Shown in pieces: positions 34,101 to 45,234 of a stretch of 64,000 bases of DNA; positions within the stretch are counted from its first letter, which is position 1; every line of letters begins with the position of its first letter. Source of the DNA: Myrica gale (taxonomy: Eukaryota > Streptophyta > Magnoliopsida > Fagales > Myricaceae); NCBI GenBank assembly GCA_963930655.1, contig OZ005601.1:8490001-8554000 (forward strand), written 5' to 3'. The notes under the pieces were generated by a model. That model worked only from the letters and a program-made list of their open reading frames with translations, searched no databases and had not been told where the DNA came from. The position numbers and the translations under genes were made by a program.

Positions 34101-35824
34101 GAAGAAGAAGAGAAGACGTCGAGCACTTCACCGAGCATCACCGGGACATGTGCGGCGCTGCTGTCGGCGTACAGCTGGGCCGCGTTCTCGTCCAGCTCCC
34201 ATTTCTTTCCGCTCCCTCTAACCTAACATCATCTACTCACAATGGGGGGGATTTGCTGGAAGACGAAAAAAAAGGGGAAACCCGGTTCCCGGTCCCCCGG
34301 GTTCCCGGTGCCGGGGAACCCGGGAACCGGGAATACTCCCGGGTTTCCCCCAAAATAAGGCACCGGCACCTACACCGGTTTCCCGGTCCCCCGGGTTTCC
34401 GGTGCCGGTGCCGGTGCCGGGGCCGGTGCCACCGGAATTTTCCGGTGGCACTGAACAGCCCTACTTTGCAGACTGGAAGACGAAAACACTAACAATATTT
34501 AACTGTATAAGAACACCAACTGGATTTTATTTTCAATGAGAACATCAATGCGATAAATAGTCCAGAATTGACAAACGAGGATTGGCCTTGAAGTTGCTGG
34601 AAGTTTCAATGGTCACTTATGCTATTTCAGAGACAGGTAAATAAATAAAATAATTTTAAGAAAACGGGTAACAAAATAGAGTCAATTACAGAAAACCAGT
34701 AACTAAATTGCAAGAAATGTAACTCATATGGTCAGGCAAACATTCTAGAAGTATTTGGAAGACAGCCCTACTTTGCCTCATATGGATGATTGAGGAATTA
34801 TTGTACATTTAAAGGCGTTGAGCTGTGTAGAATCTCTATTCCTGTGATCTTTGTATAAGCTGATCTCTGCTTTCCTATCCCTGCTGTATAGGTTGTATTG
34901 ATCTATGAAATTATTTATTTGATAGATAATAGATGAGTTAATTCTACTTGCTTGTTCTCCACGAGAACGTACAGGGAAAGTATATTGATCTATGAAATTA
35001 TTGGTTCTAATCGTAGGAGAATCTTTTTCTTTACTTCCTGTGTGTGCGTGCATGCCCACTAGCATAGTTCTTATGATCTCTTGATTACCGCACTGTTGGG
35101 TCCAGATATTCTTGATTGAGTAATGTTAGTCTGGAGATGCTTCAATCTGATCCTTATACTAAAGAAATTTACTTGTCCTTTCTCTATTTTTCAGCACAAT
35201 GCAAGGGGAATATTGTCAATGGCCAATAGTGGCCCCAATACTAATGGCAGCCAGTTCTTCATAAGTTATGCAAAGCAGCCTCATCTGAATGGACTGTACA
35301 CAGTGTTTGGCAAAGTGATTCATGGGTTTGAAGTCCTTGATCTAATGGAAAAGGTACATTATTATCTCCACTGCAAATGAGGCTTTTTAGCTATTTGGCT
35401 GGAAGTAAACTTTGAATTGAGCTTTTGACAAGGGACGGCTAGGCGAAATGCTGTGTATTTCAGCTAGATTTAATTACTCATACTAATGGCTGGTAGCTTT
35501 ATTTTATGCATGTGCTTCGGTATATTGACTTTCTTAACTCATGTTACACTAGTCTATTCAGTTCTTATCTCATGCTCAGCTATAAAATTCTTAGCTGGTA
35601 TAGCTTGTAATCTTTTTTCTTTTTTCTTTTTTTGCTAATCGTATAGCTTGTAATCACGCCTGAAGGAAAAGTGCTAATCTTGAGTTTCCGGATAAGAAAA
35701 TCAAATGTGGCATTAATGAGTTGAATTTGTGTTTGTGCAGACTCCAACTGGTCCAGGAGATCGACCACTTGCAGAGATCAGACTCAATCACGTGACAATG
35801 CATGCTAACCCCCTTGCTGGCTAG
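28144..35824 (+). CDS. CYP18-1: Peptidyl-prolyl cis-trans isomerase, CYP18-1 / PPIL3-like cyclophilin
   Basis: Single-domain cyclophilin of 160 residues. The family isomerises proline bonds and PPIL3-type members associate with the spliceosome. Exons: 28144-28146 (the ATG alone), 28244-28318, 30931-31092, 35195-35353 and 35741-35824, all GT-AG and phase-consistent. The protein starts [20 protein letters not shown] and ends [10 protein letters not shown]. Active-site elements are present: FHRNIK (Arg), [15 protein letters not shown] and [12 protein letters not shown] (Tyr at the CypA Trp121 position). Arabidopsis CYP18-1, as I recall it, has IKGFMIQ; here it is IKVFMIQ. The introns carry large transposons (28614-30695; 31605-34463) but the coding frame is intact. 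This gene is not part of the recalled Arabidopsis At2g4544-4548 order. Confidence 0.95.
28773..29480 (-). pseudogene. hAT transposase C-terminal remnant
   Basis: The minus strand encodes [20 protein letters not shown], then after frame breaks [39 protein letters not shown] and [17 protein letters not shown]. The last parts are the hAT dimerisation domain of the zf-MYM/TTF type (conserved ATVER.FSAM.I.K..L.N.M). The N-terminal BED/TTF finger and most of the catalytic region are missing, and the segments lie in different frames. It is inside the TSD-bounded element 28614-30695. Confidence 0.82.
30251..30376 (-). pseudogene. Possible captured plastid-lipid-associated protein (fibrillin) exon
   Basis: After a CACAG acceptor the minus strand encodes [20 protein letters not shown] and [20 protein letters not shown]. 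This resembles the C-terminal part of PAP/fibrillin proteins, where a (T/S)YLD...RI.RGD motif is conserved. Homology stops at RGD; the next codons look unrelated. It is a single exon inside the hAT element and so would be captured host DNA. The family call is by memory. Confidence 0.5.
31605..34463. mobile_element. hAT-type element with RsmH/MraW cargo in CYP18-1 intron 3 (ends inferred)
   Basis: Left end TAGGGCTGTTCAACC at 31605; right end complement TAGGGCTGTTCAGTGCC ending at 34463, sharing 12 terminal bases. The left subterminal block (CACCTACACCTACACCG, CCGGCCCTTAGCGGTGACGG) and right block (GTGCCACCGGAATTTTCCGG) are the same two end types as in the TSD-supported element 25321-26593, in the same orientation. 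The flanks GTTTTGGG and CTTTGCAG do not match well, and a 14-bp repeat CTGGAAGACGAAAA flanks only 34270-34463. Two separate insertions therefore remain possible. A G-run lies near 32033 and a C-run near 33121. Confidence 0.6.
33203..34217 (-). pseudogene. Captured RsmH/MraW-type rRNA methyltransferase fragment
   Basis: The family N4-methylates 16S-type rRNA using SAM (organellar in plants). Exon 1 (about 34217-34040) encodes [20 protein letters not shown], then MLGEVLDVF and [17 protein letters not shown]. It ends at a GTCAGT donor. Exon 2 (33407-33203) follows a CAACAG acceptor and encodes [18 protein letters not shown], then after a frame-changing deletion [20 protein letters not shown] and [15 protein letters not shown], ending at a GT donor. 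The exon joint GHSAA/II fits the intact family in phase. About 20 codons after GMDVDP are lost and all downstream exons are missing. Retained introns show that genomic DNA was copied. Confidence 0.85.
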
Positions 35825-36669
35825 TAGGAGCTTGAAGCATTTTGGCTGTGCTAGATTCTGGGGAGGTAGTTCTAGTAGGATTGAATGTCTGGCGGCAGTG
35901 CTACACTTATAATCAGTTACAGCAAGGAACTTGAGCTAACAGGGAGAGAGTGTATTATTTTGATAACCATGTACCAGGGTCATTAACATGTATGGTAGCA
36001 TTGGAATGACTTCCAAATTTTTAATATTGGCATGAGCATTTTACTGGAACTGTTTTGAGTTTGACATTTGATATCATTGTAATTTCTGATAGCTGTGAGG
36101 TTCAATCGAAGTTGCCAATCTTGTTTGTATTTGCTATGTTGGTTGCCTGTCTGTTAAACCCACTTGGGGAACACTAGTACTGCAAATTGATCTCATCTAC
36201 TTGCAATCCGAATGACCAGTTCTGCAGGAAAAAGCCGGGATCTTGCACAGCATGCGTGCTTAACTTTGACCATTTTTTTAATCCAAGAGAAAAGAGGGAT
36301 ACAAAAAGAAAGCCTCTCTGATACATTGTTGGGTTGCTCGGTTCTGTTCTGAAGAAGGATAGGGTATTGTTTTTCTAATGAAGGATATTTTTTTTTTCCT
36401 TGGTTCTAATGAAGGAAAGTTATTCACAACCCCCCCCCCCCCCCCCCCTTTTTCCCCCTCTTTTCTGTTGTGATTGTCCCGTTGGCCTCCAAAACTTCCA
36501 AAGTATTTGTTATATTTTATTTGTGGATATAATATTTAGAAGAGAAAAAAACGTATTTGAACAAAAATTATTTTTGTTCGGAATTTGCCACCTTCCTCAC
36601 CCATAACACGAAAAAGAACAGCAAGTAATTAGGGTTTCGAACTCCCGCCAAAGTTTATCGCTTCTATCT
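35825..36669. other. Intergenic region between CYP18-1 and the FHA gene
   Basis: This holds the probable 3' UTR of the cyclophilin gene and the promoter and leader of the FHA gene. A C-run of about 18-20 bases lies near 36430. The leader ends TTTATCGCTTCTATCTATGG. No gene or RNA is seen. Confidence 0.45.
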
Positions 36670-39600
36670 ATGGCTGCTGTCGTCAACAACCCAGAGACGA
36701 CCCCTACAGCTCCAAAACCCTCTCCAAGCCCCGGTGTCATAGTCTCAAGTGCCGGCTCTTCTCAACCCTCTCCTCCAACCAATCCTACAACCACCATCAA
36801 CGCAGGGTCGAGCGCCAAGGACCATATCCTCTCCATCGCCTCAAAGATCGCTTCCCAACCTCTCCAGAATTCCGATCACGACGTCTGGGCCATACTCACC
36901 GCTATTTCCGCCAATGCTCGCAAACGGCACCAGGTAAAAAGTCCTAATCTATTGAACTTCCATTAGTTAACAACGACGGTTTCGAAATTTTAACAAAAAT
37001 GCTAGTTTTGGCCTACATTGTTCTGGACTTCTGGTACTGGTTCCTGTGGTACGAATGATACATTTTCGTTTCTTTGAGTTTAATTTGGCGAGAATATCGT
37101 AAAAATACAGAGCATAAATATGCTTTTGACTGCGGATGAACATTGCATCGGAAGATTAGTAGACGATCCAAGTTTCCAGATCGAATCAACCGCAATTAGT
37201 GCAAATCATTGCAAGATATATAGGAGGAGGCTCAATGCCGATGATTTGGAGTATTCGGTCTTCTTGAAAGATACAAGGTTCTGCATTGTTCTTTTGAGTC
37301 TTTGTCCTTTTCTTCTTCTCTTTTTTATTCTCACGTATAGCTGATGGTACCATGTTTTGCAGCATGAATGGGACATACCTAAATTGGGAGAGGTTGAGGA
37401 AGAATACTGCTGAAGCCAAACTCCGTCATGGAGATATTGTATCATTATCTGCTCCTCCTCAGCATGGTAATATCCAATTCTGTGGACCCCGAGGTTCTTC
37501 TCCACTTATTCAGTCTAAATTATGATACCTGATTCATTTGAGTAAAGGATAAAGATAGAAGCTTTATGTTGAAGAGACAAAAGAACAAATGGGGTATCAG
37601 AGGACCAGTCTCATAAGAGAATGAGTAGAAGCCTTTTTTTTCTTGTTCTCTACGCTTGCGTTTCCTGTTTGTGCTTTGTCACTAGTTTTTCCCCCCTTTT
37701 TTTTCTTTTTTACCCCTCTCACACTCTGTCCTTGCTTCAAGTGTTTTTTTTTTTGTCATTTAAGTTACCCTTATAAATCTTAGGATTCTTTCAACTCCTT
37801 TTATGCCATACTCAATTACCATCTTTCTGTTTCTTGTTGAAAACGAGATGATGATAATCAACTAGTTGCATAGTTTCTCAAGTAAAGTCAATTGTAGTAA
37901 TGTTACGTGTCTTTCATCTTATATCCTGTTTGTTTCCTAGCATCATGTTTGACAACTAGAGTGCTATTGACCTTTATTTCTCACCCACTTATTGCAGAAC
38001 TTGCATTTGCTTTTGTATATCGAGAAGTTCTTGCATCCACCCCCTTGATTGATGCTGCAGTCGCAAAAAGAAAAGCAGGTATGTAAAAGTGCCTTCGTCG
38101 TTGTGAAATAAGAAGTGGTGATACTGGATACAAATATCAATGCTACAGAGATGTGGTGATGTTTTTAAACTTTGTTGACATCAGAGATAATTGGGCGATG
38201 ACCTAGTTTGTGATTGGTGAAGTATTATGCCTTTAAGTGCTATCATTCTACGTTAGATGTTTGCTCAGGTCACAATGCAAGTATCACAAGCATTTGGACA
38301 CATTATTAAGTGAATCCTATATCAAACGGAAATTGGTCGGTCGTATGGATAGAATTGTTTGCTATTGGGAAAGGTATTCTTCTGCACAGTGAGAAAAATA
38401 GGGAATGGGTCAAAAAATGTGGCATTGGAAAGGCAAAGTAGGGATCGGAAACTCAGAAGATGTACGGACGACATGCTTCTAAACACAATAACATGATAAA
38501 TGGGAAAATTAACTGTTCCTTTGTTTCATTGAATAGATGTAATTTTAGATGAATAAGCTTTTACAGATGCTGTTTGCTTTTGAGGGTAAATCGATGGCCT
38601 GAGATCTAGATGCTCTGGAGATTTCGATATAAAAATTCTAGCAGGCTTTTCATTTTTTTTCCCTTTTGCTTCTGCAGAGGAGTTGGTTGCTGATAACAAG
38701 AGACTCAAAGGTATTGGCATTGGTGCTCCTGAGGGTCCTATATCTCTTGATGATTTTCGTAGCCTTCAACGGTCAAACACGGTATATTTGTTTCTGTTAC
38801 TGTCATGATGGATTAGTGAATAACTTTTCTCAGTGAAGTTTTCTAGAAACTCTTTGCTTGATAAAATTCTAACTTGCAGGAACTGAGGAAGCAATTGGAA
38901 TATCAGGTCCGTACAATTGATACATTGCACAAGGAGAATCGTGCATCTCTCCAGCGTCATGATAATGTAAGTGAAGGTGGTTACCTCTCTGTGTGTGTGT
39001 CTGTCTCTCTCATATATGTGCTGGGGTGCATTGAGTTGGTATGAATGAGAGCTTATTTTGTTCACATTTGAATTCCTTCCTCCAAAATAGTTGCGTATTT
39101 TTTGAAGCACAGTTCAAAGGATATAATTTATTATTAAATAGTTCTTTATGTATTAATCTAAATTAATCTTCTACATTCCGCTTTTTTTTATAAAAGCACG
39201 GGACAACCCTGTTCACTCTAGTCGAAACAATTGCACGTTTGGAACCTTTTTTGGATGTATTTGTAGTTATTGACTCTTATATGGCTTATGAGAGCTTCTG
39301 TATGCGTCAATGATGTTATTTGGTTCTGTAGGAAATGAAAGAAGTCAAAGAATCAGTCACAAAATCATACCTTGATCAACTAAATGGGTTGCACGATACC
39401 TTGGAGGTAAAACAGAGAGAACTGGAGTCAGTCAATAGGATATCTGCTGAACAGAAACATGCTGTGGAAGACCTTAACCGAAGGCTTAATGCTTCTATAC
39501 TGTCATGTATGGAGGCCAATGCAATAATGGAGAAGTAAGACACATTATATGGTCGCTTATTTATGATTTTGATCTTTGCCCCCAAACATGAGTTTGTTGG

Positions 39601-42600
39601 AGTTACAAATCATGAAAATATTGTGTTACCATGGTAACATCATATATCTACTTTCCCTAGCTGTAGTATTTTAACCAAATAGCCCAAAGACACCAAGCTA
39701 ACTCACTGAGGACCCTCCTATCTCCCAGACCATAGAAAAGGGGATTTTAGTGTTTCGAATTCCATTCAGCTCTTCCTGGTAGCTATAAAAGATGATAAGC
39801 CAGAGAGGTCTCTACCTCCAACCTTTCGAAGTTGGCATTGGCTAGTTGCTCAAAATCAACCATGTATCGTTTTAATTTGGCAATCCAATGTACATGTTTA
39901 AGCATGGTCTTGAGGTTACTTTTCACGAAGTTACTTGAGCATGTCTTGACTCTTTGGACAATGGTGTTTTGGCCATGTGATTCTTCTTCAGGCAAAAGTA
40001 AACTCATTTGGAAAATGTAAGAAAAACGTCTTAATAGCCCAATTTCTTTCTTCTAGTCAGAAGGCATCTATAGCGGAACTAAAGGCACAATTGTTTGAAG
40101 AGCGAGACCAGAGAAGGGAAGAACGAGAAAAGGCTGCAGCAGATTTAAAAGCAGCAGTGCAGAGAGCACAGTCAGAAGCACAACAGGAATTCAAACGATT
40201 GTCTGATTCATCCTTAAGACAAGAAAGAGAGCTGCAAGAAGTGATTAATAAGCTTCAGGAATCTGAGAAAGAGAGTTGTTTGCTAGTGGATACCTTGCGG
40301 TCCAAGCTGGTATTATTAGAGAAACCTTTGTTTACAATTGCTGCTCAAATTTTGTACTTCATTTGCACCTTTAGAGGTTTTATCTTGATTGTTTTTTTTC
40401 CTGCAGGAAGACAACAGGCAAAAGTTGGTCGTCTCTGACAATAAAGTCCGACAGCTGGAGACTCAAGTTTGTGAAGAGCAGCTAGCCTCTGCAAATGGAA
40501 GAAAGGTATTTATAGGTCTTTCACTTTTGTATATATTATATTCAAGTGTAATTTATTGTTTGGGATTTTATTCACCTGAAAATAGATGCGGAGGCTAATG
40601 CTTATTCTGCTTGTTTGGGTATTGAAACAGAGAGTGGAAGAACTTGAACATGAAATGAGAAGATTGAGGAAAGAACTTGAGATTGAAAAGGTAGAAACGG
40701 ATGCATCCTTTTTCCTGGCAAAACATTCTGGTTTTAATGCAAATCCTTGTGAGCCACACTATTTATAAGCAGTCTTCTGACACTCAACATTGAATTTATC
40801 TCTGATTTTTGCCAAAAGCCCTTGCATGTGAGCTATCTCCGTTCTGTAGGTTAGGCCAGTAACTAATTTGACCTGTTGACAGGGAAGAAATGAAATTGTT
40901 GCCTGTGGAAAGCATGTGAGATAAACAAATTGTTTTAATTTTGTTATTAGCAAAAATACGGCACGCATGTTTATAGATGTTGGATTTTGTCTAAGCATCT
41001 AGCAGGTTATATGAATCTTTCAATTCTTTCGGACTGGTTGCGTGAATGTCAGATTTGAAGGATGTATAATTCCTCAAATATGATTTTGGTAGCCAGCTGA
41101 GCATATGTTTCTTATTAGTTATCTTAGTGGGTATACTTGCAATTTTAAGCTGAGATATTTCTTGCTGTTGGTAGCAGTCGGCTCGAGAAGAAGCATGGGC
41201 GAAGGTTAAAAGGTGCCAGAGAAAGGATTATGCTTCGGTAAGAGGTCTAAAAGCTAAGCTGTAGATACTCTAGATTATTAGCTACTTGAATACTCCTTTT
41301 TTTTTCTGTGAGACACATGTCTGAATAAACAGCATTAGCTGAAAATTTGATGATAATATAAATTTCTGAAATTTTGCTTTTTCCATATTATTTTTTTTGG
41401 GGGGGGGGGGGTTGTTACCATATCATTCCTCTATTTTCTTTTATTCAGTGTGAAGTTTTTCTAGTAGCTGGTGAGAAAGAAATTGCTTGTTTACATTCTC
41501 TTTGGGCTTACATTGATTTGGTCATTGTTTCCGTATATTCTGTGGATGCTCCTTCAATGAGTTTGGACTTTGTTATTTTCTTTTTGTGATCTTAGATCAA
41601 ATTCTCCACATGTCATGAGTATTATCCACTACTACCAGTTTCTTGTTTGATATAGATTGAGAAACCCCAATAGATAGATAAGTAAAGGGGCGGATAGACA
41701 GAAAGAGTTGATTTAAAAATTTCATGTCTTCATCCTCAGCCTTTATAAATTCTCATTTTGAACATAGGAGTTCTGTCCAAAAAAATGCATCTCCCATTAT
41801 GCTTTTATGTTCAGCGAAAGTATTTGTGGGTTTGATCATATTGGACATGGTTGCCATACAGGGAAACACAACTGCGAGCATTTTATTCTACAACTGAGGA
41901 GATTTCTGTACTGTTTGCTAAGCAGCAACAGCAACTGAAGGCAATGCAGAAGACGTTGGAAGATGAGGAGAATTATGAGAACACATCAGTTGATATCGAC
42001 CTCAATGTACTGAATGGAGTCATTAATGGAACAGTAGACCAAGAAAGGGAAGCAACAGCGCTCTGTAGTAAAATCACTGCTAAGACTCCCCCTGCTGCAT
42101 CAGCACAGGGGTCTGACAGGATTCAAGTTGAAATCCCTAGTGATGAAGCTAGCAGCACCGAGAAGCATGACTGTGATTTCAGAAGCCAAGAAGAATGTCA
42201 AAACACCCAGGAGGTAGAATTTACATGTGCGAACCATGGTGTCAAGGCTGGCTTTGGTTCTGACATTGATGGAGTTGGCACAGCACCTGTTTTGGAGGGA
42301 GATGCTGTTGGCACCGAGCGAGTAAACAGAAAGCCCTGGAACTGATGGTGAACCAAACATTGATTTGAACAAATGCAGCCCTTTGGCTGGGGATACAATG
42401 CAGCTTGATGACGAAGCTCATGTGCAAGATACTGATGAGCGAACGCTTGGTCAGGGGGCTATGCATCACTCTGCATTGAATAATCCCGATGCGAATTTAA
42501 GGTCAATGGAAGATACAAAAGCTGGAGGCACAGTTAGAACGGAAGACCTCTTAGCTTCTGAAGTTGCAGGTAGCTGGGCTTTCAGCACAGCTCCTTCTGT

Positions 42601-43147
42601 CCATGGTGAGAATGAATCTCCTAGAAGTAGAAACAATGATGAAGGTACTGCAGCTCAACGTGATTCCAATGTTCGGGTGGCTGAGAGTCAAAGTTCCCCC
42701 TCTTCTGAGGCGATTGCCAAAAGAAGGAACAGACCTCCAAGCAGAGTTAACAATGAGGAAGGTGCTGTTGCTCTACTTGGTATTGATGTTCCGGTAGCTG
42801 AGAGTCAAGTTAACCCCTTGGCTGAGTCTGTTTCCAGAAGACGAAATCATGAACATCAAGCACTAAGTGAAATGATTGGGATTGTTGCTCCTGACTTAAA
42901 GGAGCAGTTTGGTGGTTTTGTGAATGATGATTCTGATCGTTGGAGAGAAAAGCGGGGTTCTACATCCGACTCAGATACTGAGAATCTCAGCAAGGATGAT
43001 GAGGATAATGGAGATTATGTCAAAGTTGGATCAATGTCAGATGCAGAGACTGAGGGTAGTGATCATGATCAGGCTGATGATGATCACAAATTGAATGATG
43101 CAATGGATGAGGATGACGAAGCTACCCAAGAAGATTCTCTTGGATAG
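36670..43147 (+). CDS. FHA-domain coiled-coil protein, At2g45460-like; reading frame broken at two points
   Basis: About a dozen exons. Exon 1 (36670-36933) is Pro/Ser-rich and ends NARKRHQ. Exons 2-3 (37111-37277; from 37363) hold the FHA phosphothreonine-binding fold: CIGRLVDDPSFQI, STAISANHCKIYR and TSMNGTYLNWERL. Later exons (to about 41245) form a long coiled coil (RRLNASILSCMEAN, EERDQRREEREKAAADLKAA, RVEELEHEMRRLRKELEIEK). The final exon (41858-43147) is acidic. Two faults are seen. At about 41202-41207 (AAGGTT) REEAWAK runs straight into the out-of-frame text of RLKGARERIMLR, so some 20 codons are lost and the frame changes. Near 42325 the frame shifts again between GTERV and ESPGTDG. 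All other splice phases fit. It is probably a recent pseudogene or truncated allele, unless these are assembly errors. Confidence 0.75.
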
Positions 43148-43294
43148 AAGGTCTGTTGAGAGATGCCCATGGTTGCTTCATGTTTTTGTCTGGACGGGTG
43201 GGCGAAGCTGTCAATGTCTCGAAGATCTGGATTATAGGTTTTGGCTTTCCCCTTGCCATTCCGGATTCTTTTAGTTGTATTTAAGGTCCTCGTT

Positions 43295-44202
43295 TTTTTT
43301 TAATCGCTAGTCTTTTATTTTTCTAGGTCAAGTTCCAAACAAAGAACCGAATTACACTGACCAGACGAAAACGCCGGCGGGATCCAAAACAGGATCGGAA
43401 GAAGTCACTATATGTTCCATGCTAGGCAGTGGGAGCGGTGACCGGACACGGTAGATAAACTACCAGGACCTAAGCTTGCTAGCAAATATGCACCACAACC
43501 CGGTACAGAAAACTCAAACAAGGGCAGCAAAAGATCCACGAGGGATCGGAAAAGCCCACGCAGGGGCCGGAAACAATACAATACATACAACAAAACTAAA
43601 CAACACAGACAACCACAACAAAACCTAAACAACACAACAACAGCAAACAACAACAGCAGCAACGTGGAATCAGAAGACCACCATGCGAGTGGAGAGGCAA
43701 AAGTACGGCGGCGCGTTGGGAGGCGCAAAGCAACGTGGTTCCTAGCGCCGCCGGAAGTCGGCGACAAAGATGCACAGAGCTCGCCAAACGGAGAGGGAGC
43801 CACCCAGGAGGCGCGTGACCGTCAAAACCGTCGAAAAACGGGCCGGGCGTGAAGCACAGAGTCGGGCGCGTGAGACGTCACACACCGACCATTTTGAACC
43901 GGACCGAGACGGTTGGACTTGTCGGGAGGAGATGGCGGCGTCTAGCTAAGCAGTGCCCATCGGTGAGAGACGAAAACACCGAGATCGAACCGCAAAGATT
44001 TCGAACAAAAAATGGAGGAAAAGAGGAAGAAGGAGAAGGAGGGGGGACGGAGCTCCTCCTACCGCCGGCAACAAACTGGAAACGAGCTCTAAGGGGGAGA
44101 TGGGGAAAGTTCTAGAGAGGAGGCAGAGCCTCTCTCTCTAGAACACACGGGAGTTATCAAATCAAAGTGTTTGGAATCGCTACAGTTAACGTAATTGATT
44201 TC
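43295..44202 (-). mobile_element. Retro-insertion (LINE/SINE type) with 19-bp target duplication after the FHA gene
   Basis: TGTATTTAAGGTCCTCGTT occurs at 43276-43294 and 44203-44221, flanking about 908 bp. The left edge is a T-run, so the insert reads 5' to 3' on the minus strand and ends in poly(A). A long variable target duplication plus a poly(A) tail indicates target-primed reverse transcription. The 5' part is CT-rich and the middle GC-rich. No reverse transcriptase is recognised, so it is a truncated LINE or non-autonomous relative. It sits about 130 bp past the FHA stop codon, probably in the 3' UTR. Confidence 0.85.
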
Positions 44203-44221
44203 TGTATTTAAGGTCCTCGTT

Positions 44222-45234
44222 AGTTTGTACGTGCTGTATATGGCTTTTCCCCCCACTTTTTAGCTGAGCAACACCCTGTTAGCAACTTCATGCAAATGCA
44301 AATGTGATCTTTGTTATTAAATATCTACCATTTCCATCAAATTCAAGCAATTGGAGCTTGCCATATCAGCCTTCAGCACTTTCATAATTTTCCAAGTACC
44401 GCATTGAATGTCAAATTGCCACATCTCAAGCCATTTTCTACACAGAGAGAGAGAGGCTATTCCTTCTCTCTAGAATCCCCTCCCTCTGGCCCCTCTTCTC
44501 TCCCACCATCCTCTTCAGTGGCAGGAGCTTTGGCCCCTCCCTCCCTTTGTTCCAATCTCTGGTGATCAGAGTTATAAATAAACTCTTCCTTCCGATCATC
44601 TTTTGTGGTCTTTTTCTGGTGGAGGTAAGTATAGATCTCGACGTTTGTGGAGGGCTTTGGCGTACACTCCCACCACGGACAGGTTCGGCATCAACTGGCG
44701 CTCATCTCCGCCCCATCCTGGAGCTGATGTGTGAGGTCTCACACGTGAGCACATGGATCTCATGCGCTCAATAGCTTTCATGCCAGATGGGGGTCCACGA
44801 GGATGCATCCTACTCGCCCAGAATTTTTCACCCTAGTCTGCCCCAGCTCCACCATTTGATTTTGTAGCCTTCCTCCGACGTCGGTTTTCTGTTTCTGGTA
44901 GTTTTTCTAGTTTTTCTTCCTTTATGGGTCATTTCATATTCCCGCCTATTTGGATTTGTATGGTTGTCTAGTCCCACTGCTTCTTGAATCGTCGCCTCTA
45001 AAGAGACCCTTTAGAACATGTTACTTTTTTAACCACCTTAAATGAATGAAATTAACTGTTATGACTAAAAAAATAATGACAAATTGTCACAAAAGCATTA
45101 GAGATGTTAAAGTTAATTTAGAGACCTTAATTATTGAGGTAGAAAATAAGAACTAAGAGTTAATAAATTTAAAAGGTAAAATACTTTCTTTCTTTTCTTT
45201 TCTTTTTTAAATGGGTTAATTACAAAAAAAACCC
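44222..45234. other. Intergenic, with a possible second retro-insertion
   Basis: 44440-44990 begins with GAGAGAGAGAGGCTATTCC and a CT-rich stretch ending CTCTAGAATCCC, similar in style to the 5' part of the 43295-44202 insert (GAGAGAGAGGCTCTGCC, CTCTAGAAC on its sense strand). It may be a relative in the opposite orientation. No flanking duplication was found. The remainder is AT-rich without genes. Confidence 0.35.

Noticed and set aside
31605..34463. 8-bp target duplication for this element
   Set aside because: The flanks GTTTTGGG and CTTTGCAG match at only four positions, so none is claimed.
34031..34492. Plus-strand 153-residue open frame
   Set aside because: It is the antisense shadow of the MraW-like exon plus the GC-rich hAT end.
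36425..36450. C-runs (also near 10290, 33121, 59385) and G-runs (near 2030, 32033, 41400) as functional elements
   Set aside because: They are low-complexity homopolymers and prone to length error; no structure beyond that is supported.
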